DNA from: Prevotella sp.
GTDB lineage: Bacteria > Bacteroidota > Bacteroidia > Bacteroidales > Bacteroidaceae
Assembly: GCA_024682415.1 (NCBI GenBank)
Contig: JAIKZG010000023.1
Location: forward strand, 1-44,144
Direction: 5' to 3'
Length of the DNA stretch: 44,144 nucleotides
Positions 17,823 through 26,204 of the stretch are shown one piece after another; position 1 is the first letter of the stretch, and every line of letters begins with the position of its first letter. The translations under genes were made by a program, and so were the position numbers. The notes beneath the pieces are model-generated. The model worked only from the letters and a program-made list of their open reading frames with translations. It did no database searches and was not told the origin of the DNA.

Positions 17823-18230
17823 ATGGATTTACAAGGAAAAGTTATTGCGGCAATGGAACCTCGCAGCGGTGTTTCTGCACGCGGTGAGTGGAAGAGCCAG
17901 GACTTCGTAATCGAAACTCATGAGGCTTATCCTCATAAGATGGTATTCTCTGTATTTGGCGCAGAACGCTTGGATAGATTCAAGATTGAGGTGGGACAGG
18001 AAGTGAACGTGTCTTTCGACATCGACGCTCACGAATACAACGGACGTTGGTTTAACAACATCAGAGCCTACGATGTGCGTTTGGTAGACCCAGCGACAGT
18101 AGGCGTAGTAACCGGCGGCGCAGCACCTATGGGCGCACCTGTTCAGCAGGTAGTAGCTCCGGCAGGCGCAGCTCCTATGGCAGCAGCACCTGTAGCAACT
18201 GAGGGCAGCCAGGATGACCTTCCTTTCTAA
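17823..18230 (+). CDS. DUF3127 protein, OB-fold-like, with SSB-type acidic tip
   Basis: A 135-residue cytosolic protein of the Bacteroidetes family DUF3127. Residues 1-90 are strand-rich, consistent with an OB fold (GKVIAAMEPRSGVSARGEWKSQ, KMVFSVFG, GQEVNVSFDIDAHEYNGRWF, NIRAYDVRLV), and the Trp and Phe positions are compatible with nucleic acid binding. A flexible Gly/Ala/Pro-rich linker of about 35 residues follows, ending in QDDLPF. This closely resembles the DDDIPF tip that SSB uses to recruit repair and replication proteins. It is transcribed away from dnaN, with TAATTTCG (17754-17761) as a possible promoter box. Function is unproven. Confidence 0.85.
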   Translation: MDLQGKVIAAMEPRSGVSARGEWKSQDFVIETHEAYPHKMVFSVFGAERLDRFKIEVGQEVNVSFDIDAHEYNGRWFNNIRAYDVRLVDPATVGVVTGGAAPMGAPVQQVVAPAGAAPMAAAPVATEGSQDDLPF

Positions 18231-18247
18231 AGAGATAAAGGCATAAG

Positions 18248-18283
18248 AAAAGAGGATACTTCACGATGGAAGTATCCTCTTTT
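18248..18283. terminator. Bidirectional terminator between DUF3127 and hisC
   Basis: AAAAGAGGATACTTC and GAAGTATCCTCTTTT form a perfect 15-bp stem around a 6-nt loop, with T runs on both strands. It serves the two converging genes. Confidence 0.9.
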
Positions 18284-18300
18284 TTGTTGTATGTGAAATT

Positions 18301-19335
18301 CTAATACTTTCTTAGCGACGCGAGAAGCTCATTGTTTTCATTCTTCGTGCCGATAGTGATGCGAAGGCAGTTTTTGCAGAGCTGCACATTTGTGCGGTTT
18401 CTCACGATGATACCGTCAGCCACGAGGTAATCGTAGATAGCCTGCGCATCGGTCATCTTGGCGAGGAAGAAGTTGGCATCCGAAGGATAGACCACCTCGC
18501 ATATAGGCAGCTCGTTGAACGCCTGCATCATTCGGGTGCGCTCCCCAAGCAGAGTGCCCACCCATTTCTCCACGTCGAAAGCGTCTTTCAGCGATTCAAG
18601 AGCCTGCTGCTGAGTAAGCGAGTTCACGTTATAAGGGTATTTCACCTTATTGAACAAATCGATAATCTCCTTGCTTGCGAAAGCCATTCCAAGGCGTATC
18701 GCGGCGCAGCCCCACGCCTTGCTCATAGTGTTGAGCACCACGAGGTTAGGATATTTTCTAAGCTCCAGACGGAACGGCAGCTGATTGGAGAAGTCGCTGT
18801 AAGCCTCGTCTACCACCACAATGCCGTCGAAGAGTTCTATCACCGTCTGTATTTCCTCTCTCATGAGGTTGTTGCCCGTAGGGTTGTTAGGCGAGCAAAT
18901 CCAAATCACCTTGGTATTCTCGTCGCACGCGTCGAGAAGCTTTTCCGCGGTAATCTGATAATGCTCATCAAGCAGTACGGGGCGATAATCCACATCGTTT
19001 ATATCTGCGCATACGCGATACATTCCGTATGTAGGCTCTATCGCCACCACATTGTCACGCCCTGGACGACAGAAAACGCGATAAAGCAAATCGATTGCTT
19101 CGTCGGAACCATTGCCGAGGAAGATATTTTCCACCGCCACCCTCTTTACTTTTGCCAGTTCCTTTTTCAGCTCAGTCTGCAGAGGGTCGGGGTATCTGTT
19201 GAGCGGTTTGTTGTAAGGGTTTTCATTAGCGTCGAGAAACACCTTGGCAACGTGGCCGGAGTATTCATCGCGCGCGCTGCTATATGGTTGCAGTCGCCAG
19301 ATGTTTGGTCTGACGAGAAGTTGCAAATCTTTCAT
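18301..19335 (-). CDS. hisC: Histidinol-phosphate aminotransferase
   Basis: PLP enzyme converting imidazole acetol phosphate and glutamate to histidinol phosphate. The 344 residues match class-I/II aminotransferases of the HisC family. SPNNPTGN is at about 148-155, DEAYSDF near 176-182, and the PLP lysine is K206 in [17 protein letters not shown]. The N-terminus [17 protein letters not shown] is HisC-like. It is the last gene of hisG-hisD-hisC and starts 42 bp after hisD. hisB, often next in Bacteroidetes, is absent here. Confidence 0.96.
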   Translation of the reverse strand: MKDLQLLVRPNIWRLQPYSSARDEYSGHVAKVFLDANENPYNKPLNRYPDPLQTELKKELAKVKRVAVENIFLGNGSDEAIDLLYRVFCRPGRDNVVAIEPTYGMYRVCADINDVDYRPVLLDEHYQITAEKLLDACDENTKVIWICSPNNPTGNNLMREEIQTVIELFDGIVVVDEAYSDFSNQLPFRLELRKYPNLVVLNTMSKAWGCAAIRLGMAFASKEIIDLFNKVKYPYNVNSLTQQQALESLKDAFDVEKWVGTLLGERTRMMQAFNELPICEVVYPSDANFFLAKMTDAQAIYDYLVADGIIVRNRTNVQLCKNCLRITIGTKNENNELLASLRKY

Positions 19336-19377
19336 CTTTTTTACCTTTCAGTTAAAATAGTAAAACTAAGTGGGAGA

Positions 19378-20661
19378 TTATTTCAAGCTATCTAAGCGTA
19401 GGCGCATTGCGTTGGCATGGGCTTCGAGCTGCTCGTTTTCAGCCATAATCACCACTGCCCTGCCTATTGATAGCACGCCTTGCTCTGTGAGCTTCTGATA
19501 AGTAATCTTTCGGCAGAAGCTATCCAGATTTACGCCGTTGTAAGCCAAGGCATATCCATGGGTAGGAAGGGTGTGATTGGTGCCGCTTGCATAGTCGCCC
19601 GCGCTCTCACAGGCATAATTGCCTATGAACACGCTTCCCGCGTTTACCACTTTCTCAGCCAACTTGTCACAGTCGGCAGTGGCAAGGATAAGATGTTCCG
19701 GAGCATAGGCGTTGCAAAGCTCCATTGCCTCGTCAAGATCATGCATCAGCACGAGCTGCGAGTTTTCAAGGGTCTTGGCTGCAATCTCCTTACGTGGCAG
19801 AAGGGCAAGCTGACGGTCTACTTCCGCCTTTACCTTGTCGAGCACAGTTTCTGAATCAGTGATAAGTATCACCTGAGAGTCTGTGCCATGCTCTGCCTGA
19901 GAAAGCAAGTCGGCAGCAACGAATGAAGGATTGCAGCTGTCGTCTGCCACTACGCATACCTCGGAAGGACCTGCCGGCATGTCGATGGCTACATCATGCA
20001 GAGAAACCTGCTGCTTGGCTGCCATTACAAACTGATTACCAGGACCAAACACCTTGTAAACCTTTGGCACGCTCTCCGTGCCGTAAGCCATCGCGCCTAT
20101 AGCCTGCACTCCGCCAGCCTTGAATATCTTGCTCACGCCTGCGATGCGCGCAGCCACAAGGATTGCGGGATTAACTTTGCCTTCTTTATTAGGTGGTGTA
20201 CACAATACTATCTCTTTGCAACCCGCGATTTTAGCAGGTGTGGCAAGCATTAGCACGGTAGAGAACAATGGAGCTGTTCCTCCGGGGATATATAGTCCCA
20301 CGCGTTCTATCGCAACAGATTTCTGCCAACAGGTTACGCCCTCGATAGTTTCCACTTTCACTCCTGTGAAAGCCTGTGCATTATGGAATTTCGCTATGTT
20401 GCAATGCGCTATGGCGATAGAGTTCTTAAGTTCATCACTCGTAAGGCGCATTGCCTCTTCTATTTCCTCCTCACTTACCGCAAGAGAGTCGAGCTTCACC
20501 TTGTCGAACATCTCTTCATACTTCCTGATTGCCTCGTCGCCATTGGCGCGCACATCATCAAGCACATTCTTAACAGTTGCGTTAAGCTGCGATACATCTA
20601 AGTGGGGACGTGTCGTTATTTCCTTCCAATCGTCTTTGGTTGGATATTTCTTTATGTTCAT
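19378..20661 (-). CDS. hisD: Histidinol dehydrogenase
   Basis: Zinc enzyme that performs the last two NAD-dependent oxidations from histidinol to histidine. The 427 residues are normal. Diagnostic segments include ERVGLYIPGGTAPLFSTVLM near 115, GPGNQFVMAAKQQV near 205, DMPAGPSEVCVVAD, SQAEHGTDSQ (with Zn/active-site Gln and His) and CESAGDYASGTNHTLPTHG near 355. It starts at ATG 16 bp downstream of hisG, implying co-transcription. Confidence 0.97.
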   Translation of the reverse strand: MNIKKYPTKDDWKEITTRPHLDVSQLNATVKNVLDDVRANGDEAIRKYEEMFDKVKLDSLAVSEEEIEEAMRLTSDELKNSIAIAHCNIAKFHNAQAFTGVKVETIEGVTCWQKSVAIERVGLYIPGGTAPLFSTVLMLATPAKIAGCKEIVLCTPPNKEGKVNPAILVAARIAGVSKIFKAGGVQAIGAMAYGTESVPKVYKVFGPGNQFVMAAKQQVSLHDVAIDMPAGPSEVCVVADDSCNPSFVAADLLSQAEHGTDSQVILITDSETVLDKVKAEVDRQLALLPRKEIAAKTLENSQLVLMHDLDEAMELCNAYAPEHLILATADCDKLAEKVVNAGSVFIGNYACESAGDYASGTNHTLPTHGYALAYNGVNLDSFCRKITYQKLTEQGVLSIGRAVVIMAENEQLEAHANAMRLRLDSLK

Positions 20662-20677
20662 CTCTCTGTATTATCTC

Positions 20678-21529
20678 TTATAATATCATCTTCTCAATAG
20701 GGGTGACAAGTATGCCCTGCGCGCCGAGTTCCTTCAGCTTGCCGATAATCTCCCAGAATCTCTTCTCGTCGAGCACGGTGTGTATTGAGCACCACTCCTC
20801 GTCGGCCAATGGGATGACCGTTGGGCTCTTAATGCCCGGGAGCACGTCGGTTATCTCCTTCAGCTTACTTTTAGGAGCATTCATCATGACATACTTCTTG
20901 TCTTGAGCCGAGCGCACTGCCTCGAAACGGAAAAGCATTTCGTTGAGGATGTTGTGCTTCTCCTCGTCCATGTTCCAGTTGCCTATCAATATGGCTTGGC
21001 TCTGCATCACCGTTTCCACCTCACGCAGGTTGTTGCTCACGAGCGTAGAGCCTGAGCTTACGATGTCGAAGATACCATCTGCCAAACCAATGCCCGGGCT
21101 TATCTCTACCGAGCCGGTAATCACATGAATATCGGCTTTGATGCCGTTTTTATTCATGAACTGACGAAGAATATAAGGATAAGAAGTCGCTATCTTGCGA
21201 CCATTAAACCAGTCGAGACCGGTATATTTAGCGGCTTTAGGAATCGCTAACGACAAACGACACTTGCTAAAGCCAAGATGGGAAATAAGCTGTGCGTCTT
21301 CGTGTCGCTCCACGAACTCATTTTCTCCTACAATTCCAATATCCGCAACACCATTGGCTACACTCTGCGGGATGTCGTCGTCGCGCAGATAGAGCACTTC
21401 CAATGGGAAGTTAGAAGACTGAACAAGGAGAGTTCTTTTACTTGTGCTAACTTTAATGTCTGCCTCTGAAAGAAGATGCATAGTATCTTCAAATAGGCGA
21501 CCTTTCGATTGTACAGCTATTCTCAACAT
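20678..21529 (-). CDS. hisG: ATP phosphoribosyltransferase (long form)
   Basis: Catalyses the first committed step of histidine synthesis, joining ATP and PRPP. At 283 residues it is the long form, with two catalytic lobes and a C-terminal regulatory ACT-like domain (about 205-283, TVIPLADEEWCSIHTVL) that in homologues binds histidine, so HisZ is not needed. The N-terminus LRIAVQSKGRLFEDT and DIVSSGSTLVSNNL (the PRPP-binding loop near 170) are diagnostic. It is the promoter-proximal gene of hisGDC. Confidence 0.96.
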   Translation of the reverse strand: MLRIAVQSKGRLFEDTMHLLSEADIKVSTSKRTLLVQSSNFPLEVLYLRDDDIPQSVANGVADIGIVGENEFVERHEDAQLISHLGFSKCRLSLAIPKAAKYTGLDWFNGRKIATSYPYILRQFMNKNGIKADIHVITGSVEISPGIGLADGIFDIVSSGSTLVSNNLREVETVMQSQAILIGNWNMDEEKHNILNEMLFRFEAVRSAQDKKYVMMNAPKSKLKEITDVLPGIKSPTVIPLADEEWCSIHTVLDEKRFWEIIGKLKELGAQGILVTPIEKMIL

Positions 21530-21564
21530 ATCTTCTTGTTATTATTAATAATAAATTTGCCTTG

Positions 21565-21595
21565 CAAAAGTAAAGGTTTCGCAACGATTATCCAA
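21565..21595 (-). promoter_or_regulatory. Promoter of hisGDC
   Basis: On the minus strand TTG (21593-21595) and TACTTTTG (21565-21572) are separated by 20 bp. The box lies 36 bp before hisG and is interleaved with the divergent transglycosylase promoter. I saw no histidine-rich leader peptide. Confidence 0.65.
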
Positions 21596-21612
21596 GAAAA
21601 GTATTAATTTTG
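21577..21612 (+). promoter_or_regulatory. Promoter of the lytic transglycosylase gene
   Basis: TAATTTTG (21605-21612) matches TAnnTTTG, with TTTCG at 21577-21581 as a weak minus-33. The start codon is only 13 bp beyond the box, implying a nearly leaderless mRNA. Confidence 0.5.
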
Positions 21613-21624
21613 TGCCATCCTATT

Positions 21625-22857
21625 ATGAGATTAAGATATATATACATTGTATATGCGCTCATGCTATTTACGGGGTGCAAAGAAAAGAAAGTGGAGAAGA
21701 CTCCATGGGGCACTGTCATTGGCGAAGACTCCACTGAATATAGTGAAGAGTTCTCGTTATCCGACATTATAAACAATGGTGAGATGATTATGCTCACCCT
21801 CTCTGGCCCTGACTCATATTATGATTATCACTCCCACGGCATGGGACTGCAATACTTGCTTTGCGAGAAGTTTGCCCAGAAGATAGGAGTTTCTCTCAGA
21901 GTAGAGGTTTGCAAAGACACTACCGACATGATCAACCGTCTGAGGCGTGGCGAGGGCGACCTTATCGTGTATAACATGAAAGGTGAGCCTAAAGACCTGA
22001 AGGCCATCGGCATTCACACCGACTCGGCAAGCACCGGATGGCTTGTGAAGAACGGCAGCAAAGAGCTTGCCGACTCCATGCGCGCATGGTTTAAGCCCGA
22101 AATGGTAGCCCAACTGAAAAAGCAGGAGTCGTTTTTACTGTCTACGGCAAGCATACGTCGCCATGTATATTCGCCTATGCTCGACCGCGCGGGCGGCATC
22201 ATATCAAGATACGACGGATATTTCAAGCTATATTCACGCGTAGCCCGAATGGACTGGCGACTGATGGCTGCGCAATGTTATCAGGAGTCGTGTTTCGACC
22301 CTCAGGCTCGCTCGTGGGCAGGCGCATGCGGACTTATGCAGATAATGCCGAGCACTGCCGACCACTTGGGATTGCCACGTTCTGAGATGTTTAAGCCTGA
22401 AGCTAACATCGCTGCGTCGGCAAGATACATGGCTGAGCTTACCAACAACTTCAGAGATGTGCCCACCCCTATTGAGCGCACTAAGTTTGCCCTCGCAAGC
22501 TACAACGGCGGAGCGCGCCACATACGCGATGCTATGGCATTGGCTCATAAATATGGAAGAAACCCTCACCGCTGGAGCGATGTGGCTTATTACGTGTTGC
22601 GATTGCAGTCACCGCAATTCTATGGCGACCCTGTTGTGAAATACGGATATATGCGCGGTTCTGAAACTGTGGATTATGTAAATCGCATTATCTCCCGTTG
22701 GAATGGTTATCGCGGCGTGCCTGGAGGCTCTATTCACATCAATCCCGACCTCAACGACTACGGACAAGGCAGCCCTAACCTCGGCAAGGAAGACTTCGCG
22801 CCAATCGCGCCGATGGCTCCCAAGCGCTCAAAGCACAGAAACAAATACAGTGTGTAA
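21625..22857 (+). CDS. MltF-like membrane-bound lytic murein transglycosylase
   Basis: Outer-membrane or periplasm-facing lipoprotein that probably cleaves peptidoglycan glycan strands. From ATG 21625 it has 410 residues. The earlier TTG at 21610 lies inside the minus-7 promoter box and is unlikely. The signal ends in LFTGC, a lipobox. Residues about 50-170 look like a periplasmic solute-binding domain (LGVLQYLLCEKFAQKIG-like pattern and DLIVYNM), as in MltF. The SLT domain follows, with the catalytic glutamate E221 in CYQESCFDPQARS, then GACGLMQIMPSTA and LASYNGGARHI. Its C-terminus is basic. It diverges from the his operon. Confidence 0.9.
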   Translation: MRLRYIYIVYALMLFTGCKEKKVEKTPWGTVIGEDSTEYSEEFSLSDIINNGEMIMLTLSGPDSYYDYHSHGMGLQYLLCEKFAQKIGVSLRVEVCKDTTDMINRLRRGEGDLIVYNMKGEPKDLKAIGIHTDSASTGWLVKNGSKELADSMRAWFKPEMVAQLKKQESFLLSTASIRRHVYSPMLDRAGGIISRYDGYFKLYSRVARMDWRLMAAQCYQESCFDPQARSWAGACGLMQIMPSTADHLGLPRSEMFKPEANIAASARYMAELTNNFRDVPTPIERTKFALASYNGGARHIRDAMALAHKYGRNPHRWSDVAYYVLRLQSPQFYGDPVVKYGYMRGSETVDYVNRIISRWNGYRGVPGGSIHINPDLNDYGQGSPNLGKEDFAPIAPMAPKRSKHRNKYSV

Positions 22858-22924
22858 TGATGTGCTAAGTATTATGCGTTAAGTATCATCATTTGGCAAT
22901 AACATTTTATAGACAACATACAAA

Positions 22925-22956
22925 AATAGCCGCAAGTCTTTCGACCTGCGGCTATT
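22925..22956. terminator. Terminator between the transglycosylase gene and tsf
   Basis: AATAGCCGCA pairs with TGCGGCTATT around a 12-nt loop. On the minus strand it is followed by TTTTTG, so it mainly serves tsf; the plus strand is weaker in T. Confidence 0.8.
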
Positions 22957-22985
22957 CATTTATTTAGCCTTAAACTAATTCAGAA

Positions 22986-23978
22986 TTATTCTGCACGGAG
23001 AGTAAAGCGCTTGTAAGCAACTACGTCGAGTTCCTTATCAGCCTGATGCAAGTAATCAGCAACAGAAATCTTACCATCCTGATAGAAAGCCTGGTCGAGG
23101 AGGCAGTTCTCCTTGAAGAACTTCTTCAAACGACCCTGAGCGATGTTCTGAATCATCTGCTCTGGAAGGTTGGCAGCCTTCTGCTCAGCTGTTTCCTTCT
23201 TGATGCGGCGGATATCTTCAGCCTGCTCCTCAGTGATGTTACCCTTCTGGATACCCTCATTGATGTGCTCCTCGTTTTCAGCGATGTAAGCGTTGTAGCC
23301 AGCCTTCTTGATAGCAGCAGCAACAGCCTTCTCTACCTGCTCTTCCTTAGTCTTCTCGATAGCGACCTTAAGCTCGTTATCAACAACTTCCTGTGGTACA
23401 GCGTTCTCGTTGAGAGCAACTGGGTTCATGGCAGCAACCTGCATAGTGAGGTTGTGGCCCTGCTCCTCAGCAGCCTTGTTGAGCTGAACCATTGTGCAGA
23501 GCATGTTTATGTTCTGGTGGTTGTAAGTGTAGATGTTGTCACCCTCAAGCCAGTTGTAGCCATCGAGCTCCATCTTCTCACCTGTCACACCTGAACGAAG
23601 CTTAACAGCTTCCTCTACAGGAGTACCGTCGGCGAGTGTCAAGGCCTTAACTTCGTCAAGAGTCTTGCACTTGTTAGCGACAGCTACGTCGAGGATGCTC
23701 TGTGTGAGCTTAATATAATCAGCGCCGTTAGCAACGAAGTCGGTTTCACACTTCAAAGCAATCATTGCAGCGAAGCCATTCTCATACTTAACGAGAACAC
23801 AACCGTTAGATGTCTCACGGTCAGAACGCTTTGCAGCGATAGCCAAACCACGCTCACGAACGAGCTCGATTGCCTTTTCGATGTCACCCTCTGCCTCGGT
23901 CAAAGCCTTCTTGCAGTCAGCCAAACCGGCACCGGTCATCTTACGAAGTTTCTGAATATCAGCTATTGAAACTTTCAT
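22986..23978 (-). CDS. tsf: Translation elongation factor Ts
   Basis: Guanine nucleotide exchange factor for EF-Tu. The 330 residues are typical of Bacteroidetes, longer than the E. coli protein. The N-terminal domain begins with SIADIQKLRKMTGAGLADCKKAL and ends in VRERGLAIAAKRSDR, followed by MIALKCETDFVA, the classical EF-Ts signature. Two core repeats follow. It is 59 bp downstream of rpsB, and the pair is probably co-transcribed. The terminator lies 30 bp after the stop. Confidence 0.98.
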   Translation of the reverse strand: MKVSIADIQKLRKMTGAGLADCKKALTEAEGDIEKAIELVRERGLAIAAKRSDRETSNGCVLVKYENGFAAMIALKCETDFVANGADYIKLTQSILDVAVANKCKTLDEVKALTLADGTPVEEAVKLRSGVTGEKMELDGYNWLEGDNIYTYNHQNINMLCTMVQLNKAAEEQGHNLTMQVAAMNPVALNENAVPQEVVDNELKVAIEKTKEEQVEKAVAAAIKKAGYNAYIAENEEHINEGIQKGNITEEQAEDIRRIKKETAEQKAANLPEQMIQNIAQGRLKKFFKENCLLDQAFYQDGKISVADYLHQADKELDVVAYKRFTLRAE

Positions 23979-24037
23979 ATTAAAATTCTTCTTTAAAAAT
24001 AGGGGTTATTTTAATCAAATTTCTTTGGAGAGAGGAA

Positions 24038-24808
24038 TTACTCAGCCTTGTCAGCTTCGTCCTTGCGTGCCTTGCGAGCACCCTTCTTCTCGTCCTTCTG
24101 ATCAGCGTCTGCCTTCTCAGCCTTACGTTCCTCCAAGCCTTCTGAGATAGCTGCACAGCAAGCTGTAAGAACTACGTTGATGCTGTCTGAAGCATCATCG
24201 TTAGCTGGGATAACGAAGTCGATGTCGCGTGGATCAGAGTTTGTATCAACCATTGCGAATACAGGGATACCAAGACGCTTAGCCTCTTTCACTGCGATGT
24301 GCTCCTTCATTACGTCGATAACGAAGAGTGCTGCAGGAAGACGAGACAAGTCGGCAATAGAACCAAGGTTCTTCTCCAACTTAGCGCGCTGGCGAGAGAT
24401 CTGCAACAATTCACGCTTTGAGAGGTTAGAGAATGTGCCATCGTTCATGAGCTTGTCGATGTTCGTCATTTTCTTAACAGCCTTGCGGATAGTTGGGAAG
24501 TTGGTGAGCATACCACCGGCCCAACGCTCTGTAACGTAAGGCATGTTGACACTTGATGCCTTCTCGGCAACGATGTCCTTAGCCTGTTTTTTAGTAGCGA
24601 CGAACAGGATCTTCTTGCCTGCCTTAGCGATTTTCTTCAATTCCTCTGCAGCTTCGTCTACCTTAGCTACGGTCTTGTTGAGGTCTATGATGTGAATACC
24701 ATTGCGCTCCATGAAGATGTAAGGAGCCATTGCTGGGTTCCACTTACGACGGAGGTGTCCGAAGTGGCAACCTGCCTGCAATAATTGGTCAAAATTTGTT
24801 CTTGACAT
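24038..24808 (-). CDS. rpsB: 30S ribosomal protein S2
   Basis: Small-subunit protein needed for late 30S assembly and S1 docking. The 256 residues include the family motifs QLLQAGCHFGHLRRKWNPAMAPYIF at the start, AGGMLTNFPTIR in the middle and DTNSDPRDIDFVIPANDDA near 190. A Lys/Asp/Glu-rich C-terminal tail (from about 228) extends beyond E. coli S2. The 155-bp gap before it contains AGTTTAG/CTAAACT, a small hairpin, and could hold a leader, but I see no clear conserved structure. Confidence 0.98.
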   Translation of the reverse strand: MSRTNFDQLLQAGCHFGHLRRKWNPAMAPYIFMERNGIHIIDLNKTVAKVDEAAEELKKIAKAGKKILFVATKKQAKDIVAEKASSVNMPYVTERWAGGMLTNFPTIRKAVKKMTNIDKLMNDGTFSNLSKRELLQISRQRAKLEKNLGSIADLSRLPAALFVIDVMKEHIAVKEAKRLGIPVFAMVDTNSDPRDIDFVIPANDDASDSINVVLTACCAAISEGLEERKAEKADADQKDEKKGARKARKDEADKAE

Positions 24809-24963
24809 TGTCTTTGTTTTTGTTTTGTTTACTTTCTGTTTAATTCTTTTTTAGAATCAGCCGATGAGTAATTGCCGCCTAAGATGTCTGCGTTCACATT
24901 ATATATATAATAATGTAGAGCGAGCAAGTCTCACCAGTTTAGATACTAAACTAAGCGCAAATA

Positions 24964-25350
24964 TTAACGCTTGCTGAACTGGAAGCGACGACGTGCCTTT
25001 GGCTGTCCTGGCTTCTTACGCTCAACAGCACGGCTGTCGCGAGTAAGGAATCCAGCGTCCTTAAGCTGCTTCTTATCCTCTGCGTTGATCTTTACGAGAG
25101 CGCGGGCGATAGCGAGACGCAAAGCCTGGCTCTGACCTGTAAAGCCACCACCGTCAAGGTTTACCTTAACGTCGTACTTACCCTCAGCTTCGAGCAACTG
25201 AAGAGGCTGCTTTACAACGTACTGAAGAATGGCAGATGGGAAATATGTTTCCAGTTCTTTATTGTTGATTGTGATCTTACCTGTTCCGTCTGTGAGATAA
25301 ACACGAGCGACTGAACTTTTGCGGCGACCAATTGCATTAATCATTTCCAT
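24964..25350 (-). CDS. rpsI: 30S ribosomal protein S9
   Basis: Small-subunit protein whose C-terminal tail reaches the P-site tRNA. The 128 residues begin MEMINAIGRRKSSVARVYL and end in the invariant SKR. GGGFTGQSQALRLAIARAL and the DSRAVERKKPGQPKARRRFQFSKR tail are diagnostic; the tail is written here only to mark its position. It starts 11 bp after rplM, the standard rplM-rpsI pair. Confidence 0.98.
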   Translation of the reverse strand: MEMINAIGRRKSSVARVYLTDGTGKITINNKELETYFPSAILQYVVKQPLQLLEAEGKYDVKVNLDGGGFTGQSQALRLAIARALVKINAEDKKQLKDAGFLTRDSRAVERKKPGQPKARRRFQFSKR

Positions 25351-25361
25351 TTCTTACCTAT

Positions 25362-25823
25362 TTATTTATACTGGTTGATATCGATTAACTTTGGCTGCTG
25401 AGCTTCCTTGTTGTGTTCAGCACCTTCGAATACATAGAGATTGCTCATCAAAGAACGTCCGAGAGGACCCTTTGGAAGCATACCCTTAACAGCGTGACGA
25501 ATCATCTTATCGATGCCACCCTTGCGTGTGCGAAGCTGAGCAGGAGTGTTGAAACGCTGTCCACCTGGATAACCGGTATAACGAGTGTAAACCTTATCGG
25601 TCTCCTTCTTACCAGAGAAGACTACCTTATCGGCATTAATGATAATAACATTGTCTCCACAATCAACATGAGGTGTGAAGTTTGGTTTGTACTTTCCGCG
25701 AAGCAGCTTTGCTACCTTAGAGCAGAGACGACCAACGATTTGGTCTTTTGCGTCAACGATGACCCACTCTTTCTTTGCTGTTTCCTTGTTAGCGGAAATA
25801 GTCTTGTAACTTAAAGTGTCCAT
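25362..25823 (-). CDS. rplM: 50S ribosomal protein L13
   Basis: Early-assembly large-subunit protein. The 153 residues show VDAKDQIVGRLCSKVAKLLRG, FTPHVDCGDNVIIINADKV, and the signature MIRHAVKGMLPKGPLGRS. It is the first gene of rplM-rpsI and is preceded by a promoter and a structured leader of about 140 nt that could mediate autoregulation. Confidence 0.98.
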   Translation of the reverse strand: MDTLSYKTISANKETAKKEWVIVDAKDQIVGRLCSKVAKLLRGKYKPNFTPHVDCGDNVIIINADKVVFSGKKETDKVYTRYTGYPGGQRFNTPAQLRTRKGGIDKMIRHAVKGMLPKGPLGRSLMSNLYVFEGAEHNKEAQQPKLIDINQYK

Positions 25824-25963
25824 TTAAAATTTTAATTTTACTACTAAAAAACTTAATTTTTTCTTGCGAGCGATTCACTAACCGTCAAAGCCGGCCAAGC
25901 TATTGACTATTAACACTCTCGCAAAGGGGTTCTAAGGTTTCCCCTTCAACAATTTTAATAATC
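25824..25963 (-). promoter_or_regulatory. Structured 5' leader of rplM
   Basis: Between the predicted transcription start near 25963 and the rplM start, the minus strand folds into AAGGGG/CCCCTT, then a long arm closed by GCGAG/CTCGC. The arm encloses GTCAA/TTGAC with an inner AGC/GGCT around GGCC. This compact architecture resembles autoregulatory ribosomal-protein leaders. Assignment to a named leader family was not possible by eye. Confidence 0.45.
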
Positions 25964-25969
25964 GGACTG

Positions 25970-25977
25970 CAAAGGTA
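25970..25977 (-). promoter_or_regulatory. Promoter minus-7 box of rplM-rpsI
   Basis: TACCTTTG on the minus strand is a perfect TAnnTTTG element, 147 bp upstream of the rplM start codon. The minus-33 side is T-rich. Confidence 0.6.
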
Positions 25978-26126
25978 CACATTTTATATAGTAAAAGCCT
26001 CACCTATCAATTTCCGACTATGAAAGTTTACGTTTAATTAACATAAGAGCAAACACTATGCGCAAATCTTCGTCATTCATCTATTGTGCGCGCCACAAAA
26101 ATTAGCCAAATAATCTTCGCCTAAGA

Positions 26127-26160
26127 TTGTTGCGTAATCTAATTTTTATTCTTACCTTTG
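26127..26160 (+). promoter_or_regulatory. Promoter reading into repeat array B
   Basis: TTG (26130-26132) and TACCTTTG (26153-26160) are spaced 20 bp apart. The predicted transcript starts near 26167 and runs straight into array B. No convincing gene follows before 27229. TACCTTTG is also the box used before array A. Confidence 0.55.
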
Positions 26161-26204
26161 CTGAGTGAGAAATCGTGGCTAACATTCTGATTGTCAATCA
26201 GTGG

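Noticed and set aside
17823..18230. Calling the DUF3127 gene ssb
   Set aside because: The core lacks the SSB sequence signature; only the C-terminal tip is alike.
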